From Microbotryomycetes sp. JL201 (taxonomy: Eukaryota > Basidiomycota > Microbotryomycetes), in the NCBI GenBank assembly GCA_033819885.1, contig JAQYUZ010000026.1:124001-188000 (forward strand): a stretch of 64,000 nucleotides of DNA, read 5' to 3'. This document shows, piece by piece, positions 13,300-24,489 of this stretch (position 1 is its first letter; the number at the start of each line of letters is the position of its first letter). The translations under genes were made by a program, and so were the position numbers. Under the pieces are notes generated by a model. It worked only from the letters and a program-made list of their open reading frames with translations. It did no database searches and was not told where the DNA came from.

Positions 13300-13551
13300 A
13301 CAGCACGACTTGTACATGCTCCCGGCATTTTCACGACGCCTTCGTACAGCAGACACTCGATTCCTTTGATTAGCCAACGTTCCTTTCTCCTTTTCGGCTG
13401 AAGACTCTTGCGTTGCTTTTTACTTTTCTGATGACTACAGCACTGGACACTTTTTCTTGACTGTAATTAGATCGCATCATGACTTTGAATCCAGGGAGGT
13501 CGCGAATCACTTTGGGTTGATTCAACTTTTGACGCGACGCGTCAACCAACA

Positions 13552-16500
13552 ATGCCCGGCCCACGCACGACGGCGCGCGCGAAAAACGACGGAGGCGATG
13601 GCGCTGGCGTCAACAAGACGAAACAACATGGCAATGCCGTTAATATGGTTGATACGATCGACTCGCTTGCGTTGGCGCTCGACGCTGGCGTGTGCGACTT
13701 GTTTCAACAAGCTCAGCACTCTGTCGCCGCGCACCGCAAGCTGCTCAACGCGTTGTACACATTATTTGAACGGTCCACGAGATTGACGACGATGAGCTCG
13801 AGCGGGAGGAGCGTCAAACTGACGGGCGAACGAATGTTTGGTGAACGCATCAGGCAATCTGTCGTACACGCATTGGGCTGCAAGAAAGGTGTCGAACAAG
13901 CAGACAGAATCGTCAAGTTTGTCGCGGCCTTTGTCGCGTTTGCGGTAGACGTCGGTCAGCTGTCCCTGGCCAGCGCTGTGCTGTCCCAAGATGGCCAAGG
14001 TCTGTGCTGACCCAGACCCCGTCGGTACGCTCGACAGACATGAAAAGAGCAGAAGCAAGAGCACAAGAGCAGAACCAAGACGAAGAACAAGAACAAGACG
14101 ACATTGAAGGGCCGTCGTCGAGGCTCGTGGCACAACTGCTCGCATTCCTGTTGAGAGGATTCACAGCAAAGAACAAAGTAGCCAGGTTCAGATGCGTCCA
14201 ACTGGTTGCGCTCCTCGTCAATAGTCTGGGCGAAGTAGAGTACGTCTTTGTCCACCTCGGCGAATCAAGCTCTTCGTCTCGAAGGTATGCGCACAAGTTG
14301 ACGAGACTGTTTCAACCGTTCGCAGTGACGACACGTATCAGCATCTAAAAGCGGCTTTGCTAGAGCGAGTGCACGACAAAGAGTCTAGTGTCAGGATGCA
14401 AGCCGTCGTCGCTTTATCAAAGCTCCAAGAGGCAGACGCAGACTCGGACGACGAAGAGGAGGATCCAGAATCGAACGTGGCGCTCGTCCTCGTGGACGTG
14501 CTGATGCACGATCCTGCAGCGTGAGATAGACCTCACTACGCTCGTACGTGCACAACTGATATGCGGCTTTCGATCTCGTAGCGAAGTCCGCCGAGCAGCC
14601 TTGTTCAACTTGCTGCCGTCCCCGATAACTCTGCCGGCTCTGGTGTCAAGGACGCTCGACGTCGACACAATCAATCGCAGAGCCGCATTCAGTCACGTTC
14701 TGATCGACATTCCTTGCACAAGTCTGAGCAAAGACCAAAGGGAGGAGGCGATTAGAAGAGGGTTGCAGGATCGAGAAGAAGCCGTAGTCAAGGCGGCAAA
14801 GAAACTGGTCGGCAAGTGGGTCGAAGAGACGGGCGACATTATCGAGGTAGGCTTGCACACACGTTTTCGTTCGGTTACGGAATTCAGATGCAGAACCTTG
14901 TCTGCAGCTTTTGAAAAGGTTCGATATTTTTGGCGGATCGGCCGCCCAACCTCTGGCGGAAGCCATATACGAGCAGAGGCAAGACCTCGTGGGTGCTCTC
15001 GCGTTTGACGGCAAGTCGAATATGCAGTGTGTCAGTGACGTTGCCGACTGACTCCCTTCATCGCCAGACGCATTCTGGCAGAGCCTGACGCCATGGACCG
15101 CATTCACTGCGCGTACATACTTCGAGTACCTGCGCAAGAACGAGGATGTCGGACTGGACGACGTTGAACCCGTTGTGACGGCCCTTGCATACCACTTGCA
15201 AGCCGCGTGGACAAAGCTCGTCGTCTCGCTCGAGGCGGAAGAGCAAGACGAGGTTAAACAATTGATGCAAGAATTTGTGGTTGGTGAAATCGCCAAAATT
15301 GCTATCGATCTCGACTACGGAGACGAGATCGGTCGGCGAAAAATGTTTGAGCTCATGCGTAAGCGCTTCGAGGACGTTTTCGAAGTTCGATCCTGATTTC
15401 GCTCGTCTTTGCTTTACAGGCGAAATGCTCTCGCACATCATGTTGCCTGCGTCGCTGATTCCAACCTGCTTGGACGTGTTGCTCAAGGTCACAACTTCAG
15501 AGAAGGAGCTCATGCGTATCGTCGTCGAGATTGTTCAAAGCTTGCGAGCAGATTCACAGCTGATGACTTCCGAAGACGAGCGGACTCGGCAAACGAGCAA
15601 CGCCGAAGACGATGACGAAGACGAAGAAACTTTTCGAGCTAGACGAAATAAGCAGTTGAAGAGTCGCGCAATTGAAATGGTTCGGTCAGAAAGGAGGCGA
15701 GAACTTGATTTGAGGTGTTTGACGGTTGTCAAGGCTTTGCTTGAGCGCGTGACAGGTGTGAGTGCTTGATCATGCAGCAAAGATCCTGTGGATAATGCTG
15801 ACATGCAATTCCTTACAGGCTCTGCACGAGAATTCAATGCTCCACGGCCTGGTGACGGAACTCGTCGTTCCTGCAATCAAGCAGAAGGACTCTGGCCTGC
15901 GCGCTGCCGGACTCGTCTGTCTCGGTCTTGTGTCGCTTCTCGACAAGGTGTGTTCGGCTGCGTTATCTCGTGGCGGCCATTTCTGACTGTGCATTTCGTG
16001 ATAGTCGACCGCACTGGACTCGTTTGAGCTGTTGGCTCGACAGAGCCAGGACACGGAAGGCGAACTCCAAGTCATGATTTTGCAAGCATTGTTCGACTTG
16101 CTTGTACTGCACGGTGTCGACTTTGGCACTGAACGAGGATTTGGCGTGAGTCTCCTTGTCCAGTGGCTTTTGAGGCTTTTCAGCGCGGAAAGCTGACCAT
16201 TTGTGCAAAATGTTGCAGACGGACGTCATCCTCGGTTTTTTGATGAGCAGCCTCGAGCAGGACGCGCCGGAAGTTGTTGCGACGGCCGTCATTGGCACGA
16301 CAAAGCTCATTCTTTCGGGCGCGATCGCCGACGAAGAGGTCAGACGTGCTGGCCGCGATCCCGTTGTGTCTGCTTCCCTACTAAAGGCTCAATTACAACG
16401 ATGCAGATTCTGAGTCGACTCGCGCTATTGTACTTTGCCAGCGAGACGGCAGACAACCAAGAGCTTCGTCAATGCCTCTCTTTCTTTTTCCCCGTCTACT

Positions 16501-17415
16501 GCTACTCCAATTCCACCAACCAACGACACATGGCCAACGCAATTTTGCCTACATTGACTGTCTTGAAGGCCGTGTACGACGATTTGGGTGACAAGGCGGC
16601 GATGGTGGCTCCTTTGGGCATCGGATCTCAATTGATCGACTGGACAGATCCTCAGAAGGTGATGTGAGTGCTAAAGCAAAAGAGTCATGTGCTCGTCATC
16701 TCACTGACAGACCTCTCGAACACGATGCAGCGAGAGCCCGAGCCGCGATAAAGTGGACGACCTCGTTCAGTTTGACCTGGCCGTGTCCATGGTTAAACAT
16801 GTCTACACTGTAGAACAGAGCAAGTCCACTATGATTGCACAATTGGCTTTCGACACTAACGTTGCAATGAGCAGAAGACGAACGAAAATTGCTATGTCAA
16901 TTGTTGTGCAAATTGTACATCCCTGACGACATCCAAGTGAACAAGCTCGAATGTTTGTTGTGGCTGTGTCAGCAATTAAAAGAGGTCAGCAAAGCTTTTG
17001 CGTTTGTACGAGTCCAATCCTAATGACGTTTCCCTTTCGTGAACACAAATTTCCTGTGGTTGGTTGCACGTTTTACTTTTTTGTTTTTGTTTTCCGGGAC
17101 GAACAGAACCGTCCTTTGGCCGATGCTGTTTCGAGGAACGCGTTTGAGAGGTTCATTACAAGTTTGAACAAGATTGTCAAATTGGGTTGGAGTGATCAAC
17201 ATGACGAGCGAGCGAGTGATGTTGAAGGGGTTTGGAAAGATAGTGAGCTTGGTCAAAGTTTGAGAGAATTCGTCAGCGAAATGGAAGGTGGTGTAGAGAG
17301 TGACGAGGATGAGGCAGAGGATGACGATGCAGATGGGTCAGCAGAGGATCAAGAAGAGGATGAGGAAGAAGAAGTTGAGGGAACGGTCGAGGCAGAGTCG
17401 GCAGACGAAGAGTGA
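13552..17415 (+). CDS. YCG1: Condensin complex HEAT-repeat subunit 3 (CAP-G type)
   Basis: Fourteen exons (13552-13999, 14038-14239, 14326-14520, 14582-14846, 14908-15010, 15068-15358, 15420-15757, 15819-15947, 16005-16145, 16219-16338, 16407-16663, 16731-16819, 16875-16984, 17107-17415) give 998 residues, the usual CAP-G size. The protein is a HEAT-repeat subunit that binds the kleisin and DNA in condensin, which compacts mitotic chromosomes. Repeats visible include FLLRGFTAKNKVARFRCVQL, RVHDKESSVRMQAVVALSKL and AAEVRRAALFNLLPS in the N-terminal half, and LKQKDSGLRAAGLVCLGL-like repeats in the C-terminal half (AIKQKDSGLRAAGLVCLGL). The C terminus is a highly acidic Glu/Asp tail. Two introns, 15011-15067 and 16820-16874, must use GC donors to hold the frame. 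It follows FKS1 in the same orientation by about 250 bp. Confidence 0.9.
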
Positions 17416-17745
17416 TACATTCCTGGATGTGTACCACACGGGATTCCACGATTGTTCAAATGATGTTATTGTTGAAATTTCTTTCTGTCTGAGCTTTGAA
17501 ACGTGGTGGATGAGAAGGAAGCATGGAAGTCATTGCAAAAAGGGTCAACACCCCAACGCGTGCGTTGTCAACGAATAGTAGGTACATGCGGGGCAAAGAA
17601 AACTAGAGTGTCTGCAAGAGCCCAGCTCTATAGCGCAGGCAGAACAAAAGATGTAAAGACGATTGTCAAGATTGACGAAATCGAGTTGCTGCCAATCGAG
17701 GCCGTTCCAAGTCCGGTACCTTGACATTTCTGTTCGCAAAAGAGA

Positions 17746-19823
17746 TCATGTTAGTATGTCAGTGTTTGACGATCGCATAACTTTCGAGGAGAAGGTACTT
17801 GCATTGTTTGACGATGTTGGGATGCAGCTGAGGTACCTGCACCACGAACAATTCGATGCCGGATCCGACGTATAAAAGTCTCGAACGAGCACGACAAACA
17901 GGATGATGATGAGCGGTATGGCTACAGCTCTCAAGATCCAAAAGACGATTCTGTGCGGTTTGGATTGGTGAATGACGGGCAAAAGGACGATGGCAACAAG
18001 GAGGCCCATGAGCATGCCACCGAGGTGAGCAAAGTTGTCGATACCTGGCACGAGACCGAGGGCGAGACCGGCAATTAATTCGATTACGAGCCAGATGAGT
18101 TTGCGGCCAGGTCGGTGCTCCAGAGACCAGTGTGCAAGCAAATCGACGAGGAACGCAGCTTGCGTGCCAAAGATGGCGCCAGATGCGCCGACCGAGGGTT
18201 GTCCGACCAGTGCATAGTTTGCGCCCAAGACGAAGCCAAATATGCCCGAGAGCAGATAGAGGACGAGAAACTTTGGTGTGCCCATCATTTTCTCAACCAT
18301 GGCGCTTGAGAAGCATTGAACCAGCATGTTGACGAGCAAATGAACGACACCAGCGTGTAGAAAAATCGGCACAAAGAACCGAAAACTCTGCTTCGCGTCT
18401 TGCGGTGTCGCGAAACCCCCAAAGCCGCAAATATCGCTCATCGTGCCTGTGCGTGTCAGTTGTCAGCTTCGCAAAAAACACTGATGGGCTACAGCACTGA
18501 CAAAGAGAGTCCTGCAGGGCGTCACTAGCCTTGTTCGAGTCCTTCAGGCATACCCAGCTGATGTCTGTCACGTTTGGCACGTTCTTCATACACCCAGCGA
18601 ATCGTGCGCCGAGGTTGATCAATACCGCTCCGGATGGACCTGTAGTGTACGCGTGTTAGTTGCCGTGCAACGAGATTGCGAGACAAGACCCGCCAATCAT
18701 CGGGTTGAAGGAAGGTTTCGTTTGAATTGCGCTTCCGGTGATCTGCATACGGTAAGCTCTCAGCCATGCACTGAGCTCGGCCGATCTGTGTTCTCACCTT
18801 TGCCATGCGAATGAGCTCGTAGACCAGGACAGCCGCAAATATGAGCGACAGACCCCAAGACGCAAATGGCCATCTCTGTATTCCGATGCCTCTCCGCCGT
18901 TCTTCTATCCGGATTGAAGCCGGTGTCTGGTCCCAGAACACCCTCTGCCAGCCTGCAGTTTTGCACGAATCGGGTCGATCTTGCCTCTCTGCGACGTCGA
19001 GTGACTGGAGTGAAGCGCGCGGATCGACGCCATTCGAACTGCTCAACAGCTCGAACGACCCGGGCATGACCGAGTACTCGTCCTTGTCCCTTGCGAATGA
19101 CTTTGAGCCGAGACTGCTACGAACATACCCAAGTGGGTTGGTCCACCTGGAGACCCCACCAGTTGCAGTAAAGTCCGAGTCCTTTCTAGAAGCCGATTCT
19201 TCGGCGGTTGCCAAGATTGGATTTCTGGCGCGGTAAGCTGCATATGGCGTCTCTTCGGCGTCGTCTCTGTCCACGGCGGCATAGCCACGGGGTTTGTAGG
19301 CCGACACAGCGCTCTGCTGTCCGGTGCTGTGCGTGTATCCCGCCAAACCTGCTGCCTCCTTGACCAAAGGTGCTCTCGTTCCGGTCCTGCCGATGTCTTG
19401 GTGATCATCTTCGTCTTCGTATGACCGATAGGCGGGCAACGTCGACGGAGCGCTTGTTTCTGGTGTTTGAGCAACTTCGGCGACTAGGTTTGTTGTCGTG
19501 AATGCTCCAGGGACGGGTGCCACTACCGTTGACCTATCGTCCTGGATCATTTCGGGTGGCACCCACTGGTGCACCTCGGATGGTTCAAACGTACTCTCCT
19601 GCACTGTCGTTGGCGCTCGCAAGGCCTGTTGCACCGGAGAGGTGGATGCTGCCGATGATGATGGGATCGGTCGCGGTCCGAGCATGCCCCGCCCGGTGAA
19701 ACGTCGGCCAAGCTGCGAGACGCTGTCGTCTGGAGCGATCGTTGCGTCGTCCGAGAATTGCAAATGAATTTCGCTGGGTGCCGTTGGCCTTCCATATATG
19801 TCTGACGGATGAGGCATCTCCAT
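17746..19823 (-). CDS. Rhomboid-family intramembrane serine protease with long N-terminal tail
   Basis: Exons on the minus strand 19823-18798, 18742-18694, 18639-18502 and 18446-17746 give 637 residues. Residues 1-320 are hydrophilic and disordered; then a first membrane helix (PFASWGLSLIFAAVLVYEL) precedes the rhomboid core. Catalytic serine lies in GASGAIFG and catalytic histidine in NFAHLGG; the WR-like region and HLLVNMLVQ helix (metazoan/fungal rhomboid fold) are present, and the Cys-rich tail SDPASNCSWCRYLSC is typical of fungal family members. Such proteases cleave membrane proteins within their transmembrane segments. The third exon joins only if the intron 18640-18693 starts with GC (GCGGGT). 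A start farther upstream at 20006 is out of frame once an apparent 5' UTR intron (19835-19928) is removed, so 19823 was chosen. Confidence 0.85.
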
Positions 19824-19834
19824 GATATTGAAAA

Positions 19835-19928
19835 CTGCAAGACAGAGAGTGTCAGGACCGTAGACTCCTCGGGGGAGAAAGCCTGCGCAAGACGCGCAAT
19901 AGACCGCTAGGTCAGGCTCTGTGCTTAC
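19835..19928 (-). other. Probable 5' UTR intron of the rhomboid gene
   Basis: A good donor (GTAAGC at 19928) and acceptor (CTTGCAG ending at 19835) flank 94 nt just upstream of the chosen ATG at 19823. Splicing would leave the start codon 12 nt into the second exon. Confidence 0.5.
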
Positions 19929-20702
19929 ACTAGTCGAATACGGCTCTATTTTGACGGTCAGGCCTACCGCTATGCGCGAGTAGGCTGTCACTGCGTCGCA
20001 CGCCAATCAATCAACGTCCGCGACCGATGCACGCGAGCTCGCAACACGGCGGGCTCGGGTCGAGGCGATGTTCTCGCGGACTAGAAATGGACAGACTCGG
20101 AGCACTGTTGTATGAGTGACGCGTCGTCGTAGCGGACAAGTCGCCGTTGCGCAGTCACGAGCAGAGGAGCCTTTGACTGAGCACGGGCCTCTCAGCGAGC
20201 ACTGAGCGGACTGGCCGTCCAAGGGAGCAGACGCGTTTATGTCCGCTTCTTTACCGCTTGTACAACCGGTTGCACGTGTCCTTGGGGCGGAAAAGGTTCG
20301 ATGCAGTCCAAGGAGAGACCCTGGCGTCAAGGCGGCGTCGCAGCGCTGCGCAGCACTGCCGCCGTGGCGTGCACAGCAGAACTAGAAGGTCAACCGCCAT
20401 AATGAGCTGAGCACTCTGCCTTGTGATATTTGGCTAGAAGGGTCCACTGTCGATGACCTCCTGTTTTTCGGGATGCAGCGGACTTTTACGGAGACGTCAT
20501 ATGAGGAGACAGATTCGAGTATGAGTTGTACTAGGGAAAAAGTCAAGGATAGGATTGCTAGATGACAAGTCAAGCCAAGTCAATTTGCAGGGACCGCAAA
20601 CGAGTTGCGGCCTGGAGGCTTCTCGACCGGACCTCATTGTGACCACGGCGCGAATGGCACGAGGGTCGTCGGCCGCGTCTCGGCTCGATGGAGCACCTCC
20701 GT
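19929..20702. other. Divergent intergenic region rhomboid / NRAMP
   Basis: About 770 bp holding both promoters and the rhomboid leader exon. Short reading frames occur on both strands, but none shows recognisable protein sequence. Confidence 0.45.
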
Positions 20703-23238
20703 ATGGTGTCCATCACCGTCAGGGCCACCCAGGTCAGTTGTGCTTGCGATTGCTTGGCGTTTCGGTGGATCGTTCGACGGTCACGCTCACTCGCTTTCGT
20801 GTACGCCGTCCTGGACGCAGACGACTCGATTTCGCCATTGTCGACACCGTTGACGTAAGTCTGCAGTCGCGCCAAGTACGGCTCACATGAGCCAGTGTGC
20901 TGACGCTCCGGGCACGTGACAGCCCGATCAAGCTCGCGTCGGGGCCGGACGGGTACCCTCTCGAGCCATTCGCAAAGCACTTCAAGGACGCGAACGACGA
21001 CGTCGAGCACAACACTGGCTCGAGCAGCTTTGCTCTGCCCTGGCGGACAAGGGCTTGGCTCCGAATCAAGCGCCACGCCGCATTCATCGGCCCAGGTCAG
21101 AAGAATTTCCGGTCAAGCTGCACGGTCGAGCTGACACCCAGCAAACAGGCGTCATTGCATCGGTCGCATACATCGATCCGGGAAACTGGAGCACAGATTT
21201 GGCTGCCGGTTCGCAGTTTGGATACGCGCACTTGTTCATCATCCTGCTCGCGGGCCTCATTGCCCTCTTGTTCCAAATCCTCGCGACCAGGCTCGGCACA
21301 GTTAGCGACATCGGTGAGCGCCCGTCTCGAATCATCTTGACCCCATGCGCGATCGCCTGACCAGCGCTGTGCTTAGACGTCTCGACGCACTGCCGTCTCG
21401 CGTTGCACGACCGCCCTCGCCACAAGATGTTTTGGCGATGGGGCGTACTATACCCGCTCTACGTCCTGTCAGAGATTGGCATCATCATGACGGACCTAGC
21501 AGAGCTGCTCGGCTCCGCTATCGCCATCAACCTGTCAGTAGACTTTTGCGTCTCGCAATTCGCATGACTCATCGTGCACCCTACAGGCTGATTCCCCAGA
21601 TACCACTTTGGGGTGCCGTATTGTTGACGTCAGGGGACGTCTTCTTGATCCTGCTCTTGTTCAGTAATTGTCAGTCCACCTCGACGCAGCCGCGCCCATT
21701 CTTGCGCTCATCAATTTGAACGCTCACAGACCCCGCACAAACCGTCACACGATCGATGCGTTTTTTCGAATTCTTCATCGGCGCGCTCGTCATGGTCGTT
21801 CTCGGCAGCTTTGTCGCTCTGCTCGCCAAAGTTGACCCTGTGTGGAAGGACGTATTCAAAGGCTATCTGCCGAGCTCGGGCATTGTCAAGAATGGAGGCA
21901 TTTACATTGCTGTCGGTATCATTGGTGCCACTGTCATGCCTCATGCCTTCTTCATTGGCAAGTCGTCTCGAAGCGTTCGCAAGTGTTCTGTCACGTGCTC
22001 CTCCTCTGACACCGGACTGCAGGCAGCAAAATCGCAACACAACGACGACTGGTCCCAGCTGATTACGGCGAGGACGAGGACGGAAACCCTATCGCGGGTG
22101 ACATGCCACCTGTGCCTGTTCGTCGACCGAGCACGGGTCCCGCGCTGCATATGCCTCAACCATTCTCAATCGACTTGAACGACATGCGCGGCTCGAATAG
22201 CAAGATCAAGCAAATCAGCAAGCAGGACGATGATTGCTATCGAAGACCGAGCTTGGCTTGCGTGCGTGCTCATTTGCCGCACGCCATGTTCGACGTGGCC
22301 GGGTCTTTGCTCGGTTTCGCCGTCTTGATCAACTCGTCAATCTTGATCCTTGCTGCTGCCGTGTTCTACTACGGAGAAGGCAGAGAGGCGAACCCAGACA
22401 ATCAAGGAGTGTCGGACTTGTTCGACGCGTTCGAGCTCGTGAAACGCTACCTCGGCCAGGGTTCGTTCAGCCATTCTCGAGTGCCAACATGACGCTATTA
22501 CGCTGACACGCAATTTGCAGCATTTGCGTACCTTTTCGCAGTCGGCTTGCTCATGGCAGGTCAATCTGCGTCTTTGACCGTCACCCTCAGTGGCCAGATC
22601 GTATCGGAAGGCTTTATTCAATGGCGCACAACTCCATGGAAGCGCAGGCTCGTCACACGTTGCATCGGAATCATTCCAAGTGTCGCTGTTGCCGCATCTG
22701 TCGGACGACAGGGCATTGACGATCTGCTCGTCGGTAGTCAAGTGGCGCTCAGCATCGTGGGTCAATACGATCGAGACCGTATGGTGTGGCCAGGCTGACA
22801 TTTCGCGTCAACAGGTTTTGACCTTTGTTCTTCCTCCTCTGATCGTGTTCACGTCACAACAACACGTCATGGCCGTCCCTGTCAAGCATCCTCGGTCGCT
22901 TGCTGCGGTTGACAAAACGCCAGCCGAACTGGACGCGACGGCAAAGTTGGCGGCGAGAATAGCAGGCGACGTTCCTTTGGTTCGAAAGCGCAGTCTGGGC
23001 AAGACCCTGAACATGCTGAACCCGTTCAGACTGAGACCAGTGCCGGAAGGTTACGTTTCGTTCGCCAACCCGCCGTGGGTCATTTGGCTTTGTGGTGGTG
23101 AGCTCTGTGCCTCTTACCTTTTCATGAGCAAAGGGCGAGGACTGACAGAATCCATGTGCTTCGCTTGCAGCTTTATGGCTCATGATTACTACAGCAAATG
23201 TTTATGCGCTGTACGACCTCGGGCGTGGCGAGTCGTAA
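20703..23238 (+). CDS. SMF1: NRAMP-family divalent metal transporter
   Basis: Ten exons (20703-20854, 20923-21095, 21149-21313, 21377-21533, 21587-21669, 21730-21957, 22023-22460, 22521-22756, 22815-23097, 23171-23238) give 497 residues. NRAMP/Smf proteins import Mn2+ or Fe2+ with protons. The metal-binding DPGN motif sits in helix 1 ([17 protein letters not shown], about residue 115) and the second metal-binding motif in helix 6 ([16 protein letters not shown]). Further helices include [20 protein letters not shown] and [17 protein letters not shown]. The intron 21958-22022 begins with GCAAGT; using it restores [12 protein letters not shown]. Only the first exon is doubtful: the roughly 100 residues before helix 1 are not conserved and the ATG at 20703 was chosen as the first in-frame one. 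The donor of exon 5 may be 21664 instead of 21670. Confidence 0.88.
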
Positions 23239-23360
23239 TCTGGGGAGCATTAGATTTTGCGACATACTGCTGTTAATGATACTTCATTTTGCAATTCAAG
23301 AGTGCTTTGCAAGAACAAGCCCGCGCTGCGCTGTCCTTCTTACTCCGGACCGAGCACGCC

Positions 23361-24370
23361 ATGGCGAGCACGTCCACACTCACACCGGGCGAAAAGATTC
23401 AGCAAAGACATGTCGTGTATTGCGCCAGTAAGCTTGTCATTCCTTGCAATGTCACGCAACGCGAGACTGACGTCGCGGGTTTCTTTTGTTGCTCGCATCG
23501 CGCGACAGTCTGCACGTTCCCCGTAGAATACTGCGAGTTTTCAAGCAAGGCTTCAAAGTGTGTTACTGCCTATTGAAAGCGCTCGGCGTCCTCGTCAAGA
23601 TGCGCTTTCAACGATAAAGTTCGGCCTGACGTCTGTATCTCTGGTGCAGGTGCAAAGCATGGTTACAGGGAGCCCATCCAGACTTGTATGCCAAGTTTTA
23701 CTCTGAAGGTAAGAACATTTCGGCCTTTTTGTCTGTCTGTTTCGAGAATCGTCGGGAAACAAAAACAGGTCTGACAACTGTTTGTATCACTTTTGCGCAA
23801 ACGATTGTGTAGAAGCACTTGAAGACAAGTTGGCCAATCTGACGGTTGATCAACGAGAAAACTTGGAAAAAGAGTTGGCCAAGAAGGAGAAGAAGGAAAG
23901 TGCGAAAGCGGAAAAGGAAGCGAAACGAGTGGCGGCGGCGAAAGTGATCATTAAACGGTCCGAACGAAACAAACGAAAGTTTGTGACTTCAGTTTACGGG
24001 TTGGACAAGTTCGGGATTGATATGAAGAAGGCTGCAAAATTGTTTGCTAACAAGTTTGCGACTGGAGCGAGCGTAAACAAAAATCCCCAGGGAGAGGAAG
24101 AAATCGTCATTCAAGGAGACGTAGCGGATGAGGTCAGTACTTGCTTCTTGATCCTTGCTGTCATGTCTCTCCTTGTATCGCGCACGAATTATTTTCGCTG
24201 ACTGGAAAACTGTGCAGGTCGAGGAAATGATTCTGGACGCGAACGACAAGAAAGCTTTCGCCGTGTTTGCGGGCAAGATTGAAGAGGACCAACTCGAGTA
24301 CATCGAAGAAAAGCCTAAAAAGAAGGTTATTAAACCGCCAGAGGTTGCACCTCAGTTTGTGCCAGAGTAG
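23361..24370 (+). CDS. TMA22: DENR / Tma22 translation factor
   Basis: Exons 23361-23427, 23509-23557, 23650-23708, 23813-24132 and 24218-24370 give 215 residues. DENR/Tma22 pairs with MCTS1/Tma20 on the 40S ribosome and removes deacylated tRNA during recycling and reinitiation. The N terminus has the zinc-binding cysteine pattern (VVYCAICTFPVEYCEFSS, then KCKAWLQGAHPDLYAKFY). A Lys/Glu-rich linker is followed by a SUI1/eIF1-like domain (KRNKRKFVTSVYGLDKF and GDVADEVEEMILD). Length matches the family. All introns are GT-AG. It lies 120 bp downstream of the NRAMP gene and ends 120 bp before the convergent RAD14 gene. Confidence 0.93.
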
Positions 24371-24489
24371 CAATCTACCGTGCCAAAGCGAATGTAATGC
24401 AAGTACAAATGACGTAATATGACAACAAGCAAGTAAAGCTGAGGAAGGGGATGTTGGTTACAAGAGGTCATCCTAGGGCTGCGGCAATC

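Noticed and set aside
13988-14037. Condensin intron of only 38 nt (14000-14037) as a possible exon
   Set aside because: It keeps GT-AG ends and its removal is needed to join DGQ to DMKRAEARAQ in frame; reading through meets a stop.
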